18,306 nucleotides of DNA from Trueperaceae bacterium (GTDB taxonomy: Bacteria; Deinococcota; Deinococci; Deinococcales; Trueperaceae): positions 1 to 18,306 of the forward strand of contig SKSV01000055.1 of NCBI GenBank assembly GCA_007122815.1, in the 5' to 3' direction. Under the pieces are notes generated by a model, which worked only from the letters and a program-made list of their open reading frames with translations, ran no database searches and was not told where the DNA came from. Of this stretch, positions 1 through 5,551 are shown in pieces. How positions within the stretch are numbered: position 1 is the first letter of the stretch; each line of letters begins with the position of its first letter. The translations under genes and the position numbers were made by a program.

Positions 1-1
1 G

Positions 2-1057
2 GCGCTCGCCGGCGGAACGTCGTTCGGCGCCCCCACCGAGCGTGAGACGGTGCTGGCGGAGCGCATCCTCGAGAGGGTCAGCGGCGCCGAGCGCGTGCGC
101 TTCGTGAACTCCGGCACCGAGGCCACCATGAGCGCGCTGCGCCTGGCGCGGGGAGCCACCGGCCGCGGGAAGCTGGTGAAGTTCGAGGGTCACTACCACG
201 GTCACGCCGACGGGCTGCTGGTGGCGGCAGGATCGGGTGCGGCGACCACGGGGGTGCCCTCGTCCGCGGGGGTGCCGTCCGCGATCGCGGAGCTGACGCT
301 GGTCGCCCCCTTCAACGACTTCGACGCCCTGGCGGCGCTCTTCGCGGATCACGGTGACGAGATCGCGGCGGTGATCGTGGAGCCCGTCGCCGGGAACATG
401 GGTGTGGTGGAGGCCGCACCCGGCTTCCTGGACCACGTCCGGGCGCTCGCGCGAGAGCACGGCGCACTGCTGGTGGTGGACGAGGTGATGACCGGCTTCA
501 GGCTCGCGCGTGGCGGCGCGGTCGAACGGCTGGGGCTCGACCCAGACATCACCTGTTGGGGAAAGGTGGTCGGTGGGGGGCTGCCGGTGGGCGCCTACGG
601 GGCACGTGCGGAGCTCATGGACCAGGTCTCGCCCTCCGGGAAGGTCTACCAGGCGGGCACCCTCTCGGGTAACCCGTTGGCCATGGCGGCCGGCATCGCC
701 ACCTTCGAGGCGATCGACGCCGTGCCGGACCTCTACGACGAGCTCGAGCGACGCGGGGCAGGGCTCGCCGAAAGGCTCCGGGAGGCCGCCGCAGCCGCTG
801 GTGTCAGCGTGACGGTCAACCAGGTGGGCTCGATGCTGACGGTGTTCTTCACGTCCGAGCCGGTCGTGGACTTCGCGAGCGCCGCGCGCGCCGACGGAGC
901 CGCGTTCTCGCGCTGGTTCCAGGGACTGTTGCGACGCGGCGTCGCCTGGCCACCGTCGGCGTTCGAGGCCGCGTTCATGTCTTACGCGCACGACGAGGCG
1001 CTGGTCGAGGAGGTCGTGGGCACGGCCGCCGAGGCGTTCGGTGAGGTCGCGCGCTGA
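2..1057 (+). CDS. hemL: Glutamate-1-semialdehyde 2,1-aminomutase (5'-truncated by window edge)
   Basis: This PLP enzyme converts glutamate-1-semialdehyde to 5-aminolevulinate in the cytoplasmic C5 route to haem and other tetrapyrroles. The frame is open from base 2, and residues before the first GTG (base 50) still match the family (GGTSFGAPTERE), so the true start lies upstream and roughly the first fifth of the protein is missing. Visible motifs are VNSGTEATMSALRLARG, FEGHYHGHADGLL, the cofactor Asp region VVDEVMTGFR, the Schiff-base lysine in CWGKVVGGGLPVGAYG, and QAGTLSGNPLAMAAG. The C-terminus looks complete and ends at TGA 1055-1057. The gene converges on glnK, and a perfect hairpin 46 nt past the stop can end both transcripts. 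Family assignment is firm; regulation cannot be judged without the 5' end. Confidence 0.96.
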   Translation, partial: ALAGGTSFGAPTERETVLAERILERVSGAERVRFVNSGTEATMSALRLARGATGRGKLVKFEGHYHGHADGLLVAAGSGAATTGVPSSAGVPSAIAELTLVAPFNDFDALAALFADHGDEIAAVIVEPVAGNMGVVEAAPGFLDHVRALAREHGALLVVDEVMTGFRLARGGAVERLGLDPDITCWGKVVGGGLPVGAYGARAELMDQVSPSGKVYQAGTLSGNPLAMAAGIATFEAIDAVPDLYDELERRGAGLAERLREAAAAAGVSVTVNQVGSMLTVFFTSEPVVDFASAARADGAAFSRWFQGLLRRGVAWPPSAFEAAFMSYAHDEALVEEVVGTAAEAFGEVAR

Positions 1058-1103
1058 GAGCGGGCGTGCGTCGCCTCCGCTAGGATCGGCGAGTTGAGGG
1101 GGG

Positions 1104-1127
1104 TCTCACGCCCCCACGGGCGTGAGA
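1104..1127. terminator. Perfect GC-rich hairpin between convergent hemL and glnK
   Basis: The arms TCTCACGCCC (1104-1113) and GGGCGTGAGA (1118-1127) pair perfectly over 10 bp around a 4-nt loop. The stem contains the last codons and the stop of glnK (TGA at 1108-1106). Being symmetrical, it can fold in either transcript. No T-run follows on either strand, so termination is inferred from strength and position between convergent genes. Confidence 0.6.
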
Positions 1128-1459
1128 GCTTCGGTGTCGACCTCGCCGGTGCGGATGCGCACCACGCGCTCCAGCGGTTGCACGAAGATCTTGCCGTCTC
1201 CCACGTTGCCTGTGCGCGCCGCGCGCACGATGGCATCGATGGTGGGTTGGACGAAGGACTCCGACACGGCTATCTCGAGCCGGATCTTGTCGTGGAACTC
1301 GACCAGGAACTGGTTGCCGCGGTACTGCTCGGTCACGCCGGCCTGGCCACCATGACCGCTCACGCGGCTGATGGTGATGCCGCGCACGCCGGCGGCGAAG
1401 AGCGCTTCCTTGACCGCGGGCAGGCGGTCGGGTCGGATGACGGTGGTGATTAGCTTCAT
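1106..1459 (-). CDS. glnK: PII nitrogen-regulatory protein linked to amt
   Basis: This 117-residue protein is a trimeric cytosolic PII signal transducer that senses ATP/ADP and 2-oxoglutarate and, when linked to amt, plugs the ammonium channel. It starts MKLITTVIRPDRL and has the usual family length. Ligand-contact positions numbered as in E. coli GlnB are kept: Gln39, Lys58, Lys90 (GDGKIFV), Arg101 and Arg103. The T-loop reads TEQYRGNQF: Tyr46 is present, but the modified Tyr51 is Phe and the cyanobacterial Ser49 is Asn. Control by uridylylation or adenylylation at 51 is therefore impossible, and regulation would rest on effector binding alone. The ATG follows the amt stop by 11 nt and is preceded by GGGGA, so the two genes are co-transcribed. 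The name glnK rather than glnB rests on this linkage. Confidence 0.96.
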   Translation of the reverse strand: MKLITTVIRPDRLPAVKEALFAAGVRGITISRVSGHGGQAGVTEQYRGNQFLVEFHDKIRLEIAVSESFVQPTIDAIVRAARTGNVGDGKIFVQPLERVVRIRTGEVDTEALTPVGA

Positions 1460-1470
1460 GGAGTCCCCGA

Positions 1471-2745
1471 TCAGTCGCCCGCGCCTACCAGGACGGGGTC
1501 GTTGAGGGTGTCGGTGTTGCGGTAGGCTTCCGCGCCGTGCTCGGCGAGGTCGAGTCCGGTGACCTCCTCGCGCGCCTCCACGCGGGTTCCCATGAGGGCC
1601 TTCAGGAGCATGAACAGCGTGTAGGTGGCAGCGAACGCCACAGAGGCGTAGGCGAGCGTCCCGAGGAGTTGCACGCCGAGGTTCGCGCCGCCGAAGATGC
1701 CGACCGCGGCGGTTCCCCAGATGCCGGCGGTGCCGTGGGCCGAGACGGCACCTACCGGGTCGTCGAGCTTGAGCCGGTCGAGCAGGAGTATCGAGTAGGT
1801 GACCATCACCCCGCCGACGGCACCGACGAGCACCGCCCAGATACCGCCGATCACGTCGGGTCCTGCGGTGATGGAGACGAGGCCGGCGATCACCCCGTTG
1901 AGGGTCATCGAGAAGTCGGGCTTCTTGAAGATCGCCCAGGAGAGCAGCAGGGCGGCGAAGGCGCCGGCAGCGGCGGCCAGGTTGGTGTTCAGGAACACGG
2001 TGGCGACCGCCCGAGCGTCCTCCACCGTGCTGAAGGAAAGCTGCGAGCCGCCGTTGAAGCCGAACCACCCGATCCACAGGAGGAAGACACCGACCCCGGC
2101 CAGTGGCAGGTTGTGCCCCGGCATCGCCATCACCTGGCCGTTCACGTAGCGGCCCAGGCGCGGCCCGAGCGCGAGGATGCCGCCGAGCGCCGCGAAGCCG
2201 CCCACGGCGTGAACCACCGACGAGCCGGCGAAGTCCGCGAAGCCGAGCTGGTAGAGCCACCCCTCGCCCCAGTGCCATGCCCCTAGGAAGGGGTAGATGA
2301 CCGCGGTCATCACGACTGCGAACACCAGGTAGGCGCCGAACTTCATGCGGCCCCCGATGGCACCCGAGACGATCGTGGCGGCGGTCGCGGCGAACACCAT
2401 CTGGAAGAAGAAGTCCGCGGCGCCGGGGAAGAGGTCGGCTTCGTAGCCGGAGATGAAGAGCCCGCTGCCGTACATGATCGAGAAGCCGATCGCCCAGTAG
2501 GCGATGCCGGCGATCGCGAAGGTGGCGTAGTTCTTCATGAAGATGTTGATCGCGTTCTTGGAGCCGTGCAGGCCGGCTTCCAGCAGTGCGAAGCCGGGTT
2601 TCATGTGGATCACCAGAACCGCGAACATGAGCAGTGCGATGGTGTCGAGGGCGTAGGCGAGGTCCGCGATCGTCTCACCCTGTGCAAGCGCGAGAGCGGA
2701 AAGCGAAGCGATCGTCACGGCCGATACGGCCTTGTTGGAAGGCAT
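1471..2745 (-). CDS. amt: Ammonium transporter, Amt/MEP/Rh family
   Basis: A 424-residue inner-membrane ammonium channel. The N-terminal segment up to about residue 22 resembles a cleaved signal peptide (ALALA-QGE), as in several Amt proteins. About eleven membrane helices follow. The pore residues are visible: Phe118, Asp171, the twin histidines His179 (SSVVHAVGG) and His337 (VSAHGTAGIWG), and the aromatic/Asn stretch WFGFNGGS around 227-234. The cytosolic tail carries the usual GLDLAEHGAEAY motif that contacts PII. The start was placed at 2745 because AGGAGG lies 5 nt upstream; a longer open frame to 2919 would cross the promoter and adds 58 residues unlike the family. It heads an operon with glnK under the TTGACA promoter at 2792-2820, so nitrogen control is likely. 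Confidence 0.97.
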   Translation of the reverse strand: MPSNKAVSAVTIASLSALALAQGETIADLAYALDTIALLMFAVLVIHMKPGFALLEAGLHGSKNAINIFMKNYATFAIAGIAYWAIGFSIMYGSGLFISGYEADLFPGAADFFFQMVFAATAATIVSGAIGGRMKFGAYLVFAVVMTAVIYPFLGAWHWGEGWLYQLGFADFAGSSVVHAVGGFAALGGILALGPRLGRYVNGQVMAMPGHNLPLAGVGVFLLWIGWFGFNGGSQLSFSTVEDARAVATVFLNTNLAAAAGAFAALLLSWAIFKKPDFSMTLNGVIAGLVSITAGPDVIGGIWAVLVGAVGGVMVTYSILLLDRLKLDDPVGAVSAHGTAGIWGTAAVGIFGGANLGVQLLGTLAYASVAFAATYTLFMLLKALMGTRVEAREEVTGLDLAEHGAEAYRNTDTLNDPVLVGAGD

Positions 2746-2791
2746 CGTGACCTCCTGATGGGGCGGCCACTCCGAAGGCGGCCTGCGCGAC

Positions 2792-2820
2792 ACCTTATGC
2801 ATCATCTTGCATGATGTCAA
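2792..2820 (-). promoter_or_regulatory. amt-glnK promoter, near-consensus sigma-70 type
   Basis: Read on the minus strand, TTGACA (2820-2815) is followed by a 17-nt spacer and TAAGGT (2797-2792). The predicted transcript starts near 2785, leaving a leader of about 40 nt with AGGAGG just before the amt ATG. The -35 matches consensus fully and the -10 at three of six positions including the key T, A and T. Confidence 0.7.
2800..2816. promoter_or_regulatory. Inverted repeat inside the amt promoter, operator candidate
   Basis: CATCAT (2800-2805) and ATGATG (2811-2816) are perfect 6-bp arms separated by CTTGC. The repeat fills the promoter spacer and touches the -35 box. A second pair, CTTGCA (2806-2811) and TGCAAG (2822-2827), overlaps it. 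A protein bound here would block RNA polymerase, which suits a nitrogen-responsive repressor. The protein is unknown. Confidence 0.4.
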
Positions 2821-2939
2821 GTGCAAGCGCTCCAACACGCCACATGCAGAGGTACATGAGTTCGTTGAATCCGCTAGATCGTGCAGAACGTACAGAGGAG
2901 ATGTGCCAGATTGCCACATCTGTCGCTACATCAAAGGCA

Positions 2940-2967
2940 ACGCGACGAACCTAAGGGCCCGTCGCGT
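2940..2967 (-). terminator. Probable terminator downstream of rmlA
   Basis: ACGCGACG (2940-2947) and CGTCGCGT (2960-2967) form a perfect 8-bp stem around 12 nt. Read on the minus strand, the stem is followed by TGCCTTTGATG, which is only moderately T-rich. It lies about 95 nt past the rmlA stop and before the amt promoter, where a terminator is needed. Confidence 0.4.
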
Positions 2968-3061
2968 GGCGCGATCCCTAACGGCGCGTCGGCGATGCGG
3001 ACGTGCCGCGTTCGTAGCGCGCTCGCGCCGCGTCCGGGCTGCGCCCGCGCCAACTACCGCC

Positions 3062-4141
3062 TCACTGCTGCAGGTCGATCCGGCTCTTGTCTCCCAACAC
3101 CAGGCGATGCGTGCCGGGGCGACGGCTGGCGCCCTCGACGACCACGTCCTCTCCCAGCAGGCTCGCCTGGATGCGCGCGCCGACGTCGCGGATCGTGCAG
3201 CGCGGACCCACCACCGAGTACTCGACCTCGGCGTCGATCAGCTGCACGCCGTCACCCAAGGTGGTGAACGGACCCACGTAGGCGTCCTCCACCAGGGCGT
3301 CGGCCCCGATCAGCGCCGGGCCGAACACGGTCGAGCGCCGCACCGTGGCGCCGGGCATCACCACCACGTCGCCCACCAGCTGAGACTCCTCCACCGTTCC
3401 CTCGACCTGGCGCCGGCGCGACAGCAGCTCCAGCCGGTTGGCGTCCAGGATGTCCTCCGGCTTGCCGGTGTCCTTCCACCAGCCGGTCACCTCCTGAGGC
3501 AGCACCACCAGGCCGCGCTCGATCAGGCGCGCGATGGCGTCCGTGATCTGGTACTCGCCCTTCGCGCCCCGCTCCATGCCGTCTATGGCGTCGTGTATGC
3601 GCGCGTCGAAGACGTACACGCCGGCGACCGCCAGGTCCGAGGGGGGATCCGAGGGCTTCTCCACGAGGCGGGTGATGCGACCGTCCTCGATCACGGCGAC
3701 GCCGAAGGCGCGGGGGTCCTCCACCCGCACCAGCGCGAGCACACAAGCGGCCTCCGGGTTGGACCGAAAGGTGTCGACGAACGGTGTGATGCCGTGCTCG
3801 AAGAGGTTGTCGCCCAGGTACATCACGAAGGGGTCGTCGGCCAGGAACTCGCGAGCCACCAGCACGGCGTGAGCCAGGCCTTGCGGAGGGTCTTGCAGCA
3901 CGAAGCTGTAGCGCGCGTCGCGGTAGCCCTCGACGGTCTCCTTGATCGCGTCGATCGTGTCGTGACTGACAACGATGCCGATGTCGTGCACGCCGGCGTC
4001 GATCAGGTCGTCTATGGCGTAGTGGATCAGTGGCGAGTTCGCCACCGTGATCGTCGGCTTGGGCCGCAAGCTGGTGAGCGGGCGCAAGCGTGTACCGAGC
4101 CCGGCCGCCAGGATCAAGCCCTTCAGGTTGGAGTCATGCAT
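3062..4141 (-). CDS. rmlA: Glucose-1-phosphate thymidylyltransferase, long form with C-terminal beta-helix
   Basis: This 359-residue cytoplasmic enzyme joins a sugar-1-phosphate to a nucleotide, most likely glucose-1-phosphate with dTTP, at the start of deoxysugar synthesis. The N-terminal fold shows LILAAGLGTRLRPLT (9-23), PKP (27-29), the metal aspartate in YLGDNLF (Asp111), EKPSDPPSDLAVAGVYVFD (161-179) and GWWKDTGKPEDILDAN (220-235). Residues from about 255 on form hexapeptide-like repeats (VVMPGATVRRSTV and onward), the left-handed helix typical of the long RmlA/StrD type; short RmlA proteins end near 290. No rmlB, C or D is in the window. The start follows the small membrane gene by 34 nt and lacks a clear ribosome site, so it may be translated from the joint transcript. 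UTP or another sugar as substrate cannot be excluded. Confidence 0.85.
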   Translation of the reverse strand: MHDSNLKGLILAAGLGTRLRPLTSLRPKPTITVANSPLIHYAIDDLIDAGVHDIGIVVSHDTIDAIKETVEGYRDARYSFVLQDPPQGLAHAVLVAREFLADDPFVMYLGDNLFEHGITPFVDTFRSNPEAACVLALVRVEDPRAFGVAVIEDGRITRLVEKPSDPPSDLAVAGVYVFDARIHDAIDGMERGAKGEYQITDAIARLIERGLVVLPQEVTGWWKDTGKPEDILDANRLELLSRRRQVEGTVEESQLVGDVVVMPGATVRRSTVFGPALIGADALVEDAYVGPFTTLGDGVQLIDAEVEYSVVGPRCTIRDVGARIQASLLGEDVVVEGASRRPGTHRLVLGDKSRIDLQQ

Positions 4142-4175
4142 GCCAGAGACGGTACCGCACCTGGAGGTCGCTTGG

Positions 4176-4394
4176 TCAACGCTGCCTGCCGGTCACCACC
4201 AGCACGAGGCCGACCAACACTGCGCCGCCGGCCGCCCACGGGAGCCAGGGGAGCGACTGCTGGCGCGAGGCTTCGAGCTCCAGTTGGCCGAGTTCGATGC
4301 TGGCGGTCTCGACGAAGACCCCGGCCAGCTGGAGCACCATGGCCAGGGCTCCGGCGACGATCAGTACTAGTCCTATGGCTACCGTCGTTCTCAT
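4176..4394 (-). CDS. Small two-helix membrane protein, DUF3185-like
   Basis: A 72-residue protein with two hydrophobic segments (about 4-27 and 49-68) joined by a polar, helix-prone linker (ETASIELGQLELEASRQQ). Its pattern recalls the DUF3185 family of unknown function, but that match is from memory of the layout rather than diagnostic residues. The ATG at 4394 has a good ribosome site (GGAGG, 7 nt upstream), supporting a real gene. It lies 34 nt upstream of rmlA on the same strand, so the two are probably co-transcribed. No function is assigned. Confidence 0.7.
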   Translation of the reverse strand: MRTTVAIGLVLIVAGALAMVLQLAGVFVETASIELGQLELEASRQQSLPWLPWAAGGAVLVGLVLVVTGRQR

Positions 4395-4416
4395 GGTCGT
4401 CCTCCAGAAGCCGGCA

Positions 4417-4431
4417 GTGTCGCTGAGACAC
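4417..4431. repeat. Small inverted repeat between divergent genes
   Basis: GTGTC (4417-4421) and GACAC (4427-4431) flank GCTGA. The repeat occupies the 55-bp gap between the divergent small membrane gene and the gldC-like gene and ends next to the GGAGG used by the latter. It could be an operator or an mRNA hairpin affecting ribosome access. Confidence 0.3.
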
Positions 4432-4441
4432 GGAGGCTAGC

Positions 4442-4468
4442 ATGTCGCCATGCCAAACACCTCAATGA
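4442..4468 (+). promoter_or_regulatory. Possible 8-codon leader ORF overlapping the gldC start
   Basis: ATG at 4442 sits 5 nt after GGAGG, the ideal distance, and encodes MSPCQTPQ before TGA at 4466-4468. That stop overlaps an in-frame gldC ATG (Met6, 4465-4467) as ATGA, the usual layout for coupled reinitiation. The alternative is that ribosomes use ATG 4450 directly and this frame is chance. Confidence 0.35.
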
Positions 4469-4800
4469 TACGCATCCACGTGAGTTCCGACGAGGCTGGT
4501 GTCACCGGCATAGATTGGGAGGCAGATGACGCGCCTGAGCCGGGGCCGCAGGCTGCCAGGGCGATGGTCCTCGCCCTTTGGGACGCGGAGCGCCGCAACG
4601 CCCTTCGCATCGACCTCTGGACGCGCGAGATGACCGTCGAGGACATGAACGACTTCGTCTTCCAGACGCTGCTCTCGCTCGCCGACACGTACAAGGCGGC
4701 CACCAACGACGACGCGCTGATGAGCGAGATCAAGATCTTCGCCCGCGAGTTCGCGGAGAAGGCGAGCGCGGCGGAGCGTCGGCGCGCAGGTGAGCGTTAG
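4450..4800 (+). CDS. gldC: GldC-like protein
   Basis: A 116-residue soluble protein resembling GldC, known from gliding Bacteroidetes. The shared core is a short beta-rich N-terminus, an Asp-Trp pair (GIDWEADD), then AMVLALWDAERRNALRIDLW and the block MTVEDMNDFVFQTLLSLADTY followed by KAAT. It has no signal peptide or membrane segment. GldC's biochemical role is not settled, and no other gliding gene is nearby, so a motility role should not be assumed. The start is uncertain: GGAGG (4432-4436) is 13 nt from this ATG but only 5 nt from an out-of-frame ATG at 4442, whose 8-codon reading frame ends in a TGA overlapping Met6. The gene's end overlaps the 3' end of vapC by 4 bp. Confidence 0.75.
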   Translation: MPNTSMIRIHVSSDEAGVTGIDWEADDAPEPGPQAARAMVLALWDAERRNALRIDLWTREMTVEDMNDFVFQTLLSLADTYKAATNDDALMSEIKIFAREFAEKASAAERRRAGER

Positions 4801-5201
4801 CCAGGGTCGAGTTCGGACGGGTCCATCACGAGCCCGGTGCGCGCGGCGCCTCGACGGAGCCGCGCGTCGGTCGTGAGGACGCGCGTCCGGCGCAACCGCG
4901 CGAGCGCGAGATACTCGGCGTCGTAAGTCTTCGCCAGGCCGAGGTCGGTGGCGATCGTCCACGCGACCTCGAAGAGGTCGGCGGGCGTCACGATGTCCAC
5001 GGCCAGTGACGTGAACGCCGCGCGATGAACGTTGGCGTCGGCTTCGGTGATCTGGCGACGCCACAACGCCTCGTGGAGAGCCGACGTCACCTCCGATAGG
5101 AGCAACGGCGGACCGATCAACTCGAAGCCGGCGAGCGCATTCCGCGCGGCGGTGGAGCCCATGGCTCGCAGCGCGGCGCTCGCGTCGAGTACGAGCGTCA
5201 C
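4797..5201 (-). CDS. vapC: PIN-domain ribonuclease toxin, VapC family
   Basis: A 134-residue PIN-domain protein, expected to be a Mg-dependent RNase that halts translation when not held by its antitoxin. The four acidic PIN residues are present: Asp6 (LVLDASAAL), Glu37 (LSEVTSAL), Asp94 (KTYDAEYLALA) and Asp112 (LTTDARL). The GTG start at 5201 was chosen because it overlaps the antitoxin stop as GTGA, a coupled arrangement; an in-frame extension to 5240 would add 13 Arg-rich residues from within the antitoxin gene. The 3' end overlaps that of the convergent gldC-like gene, leaving no room for a terminator between them. Confidence 0.88.
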   Translation of the reverse strand: MTLVLDASAALRAMGSTAARNALAGFELIGPPLLLSEVTSALHEALWRRQITEADANVHRAAFTSLAVDIVTPADLFEVAWTIATDLGLAKTYDAEYLALARLRRTRVLTTDARLRRGAARTGLVMDPSELDPG

Positions 5202-5449
5202 GCGCGGCGCTCGCGAGCGCCGCGCACGATGCGTTCCCAATCCGGCAGGGGCGAGCCATCGTCACGAGTTCGCCAGGCCGACGGTAACTCGGGTGGAGCG
5301 ACATCCGCCGCAACTGCGCGCAACTCGTCCTCGTCGACGAGGTGTTGCGTACCGATCCGTTGCGAGCGGAGCCGTCCTGACCTGATCCAGCGCCGCACCG
5401 TCTCGGGATGTCGATCGACGCGACGAGCTGCTTCCGGCACGGTGATCAT
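5198..5449 (-). CDS. Helix-turn-helix antitoxin paired with VapC
   Basis: An 83-residue protein with a MerR/excisionase-type helix-turn-helix at its N-terminus (MITVPEAARRVDRHPETVRR followed by WIRSGRL, residues 1-27) and a polar C-terminal tail rich in Trp, Asp and Arg (PSAWRTRDDGSPLPDWERIVRG) that probably wraps the toxin. It lies directly upstream of the PIN gene with a 4-nt overlap, which supports an antitoxin that also represses its own promoter. There is no ribosome site; instead TAGCAT ends 5 nt before the ATG, which suggests a leaderless mRNA. An excisionase role is unlikely because no integrase or phage gene is nearby. Confidence 0.8.
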   Translation of the reverse strand: MITVPEAARRVDRHPETVRRWIRSGRLRSQRIGTQHLVDEDELRAVAADVAPPELPSAWRTRDDGSPLPDWERIVRGARERRA

Positions 5450-5551
5450 GTCGTATGCTACAACACCTGGACGCGAACGGCCGTGCATCGACCGGCCTTC
5501 GGGTGCGGCTATCGATACCCGCGCGGCGCTAGAGGCCTTAGCCTGTGCGTC
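5450..5551. promoter_or_regulatory. Divergent promoter region between the vapBC pair and the amidase
   Basis: This 102-bp gap serves both directions. Toward the antitoxin (minus), TAGCAT lies 5 nt before its ATG. Toward the amidase (plus), TAGCCT (5539-5544) lies 7 nt before GTG 5552. Both fit TANNNT boxes of leaderless transcripts; no clear -35 was found for either. The palindrome TATCGATA (5510-5517) and the inverted repeat GGCCG/CGGCC (5479-5483 and 5493-5497) between them are operator candidates, the most natural binder being the HTH antitoxin. Confidence 0.45.

Larger units (their letters stand above)
2746..3061. other. 316-bp intergenic region between amt and rmlA
   Basis: No credible gene lies here: the open frames crossing it are reverse-strand shadows of neighbouring genes. 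It holds the amt leader and promoter (2746-2820), a weaker inverted repeat GATGTG/CACATC (2900-2905 and 2915-2920) and the hairpin at 2940-2967. The 2820-2940 stretch is visibly less GC-rich than its surroundings, as expected for regulatory DNA. Confidence 0.7.

Noticed and set aside
1106..2278. 390-residue minus-strand frame containing PII at its C-terminus
   Set aside because: Only the last 117 residues are real protein (glnK). The upstream part is Arg-rich out-of-frame sequence of amt.
2746..2919. 58-residue N-terminal extension of Amt
   Set aside because: It runs through the TTGACA promoter, is Cys/Ser-rich and unlike Amt, and the internal ATG at 2745 has an excellent ribosome site.
2807..4426. 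539-residue open frame on the plus strand
   Set aside because: It is antisense to rmlA and the small membrane gene, is His/Arg-rich with no family motifs, and crosses the amt promoter. In GC-rich DNA such reverse-strand shadows are expected.
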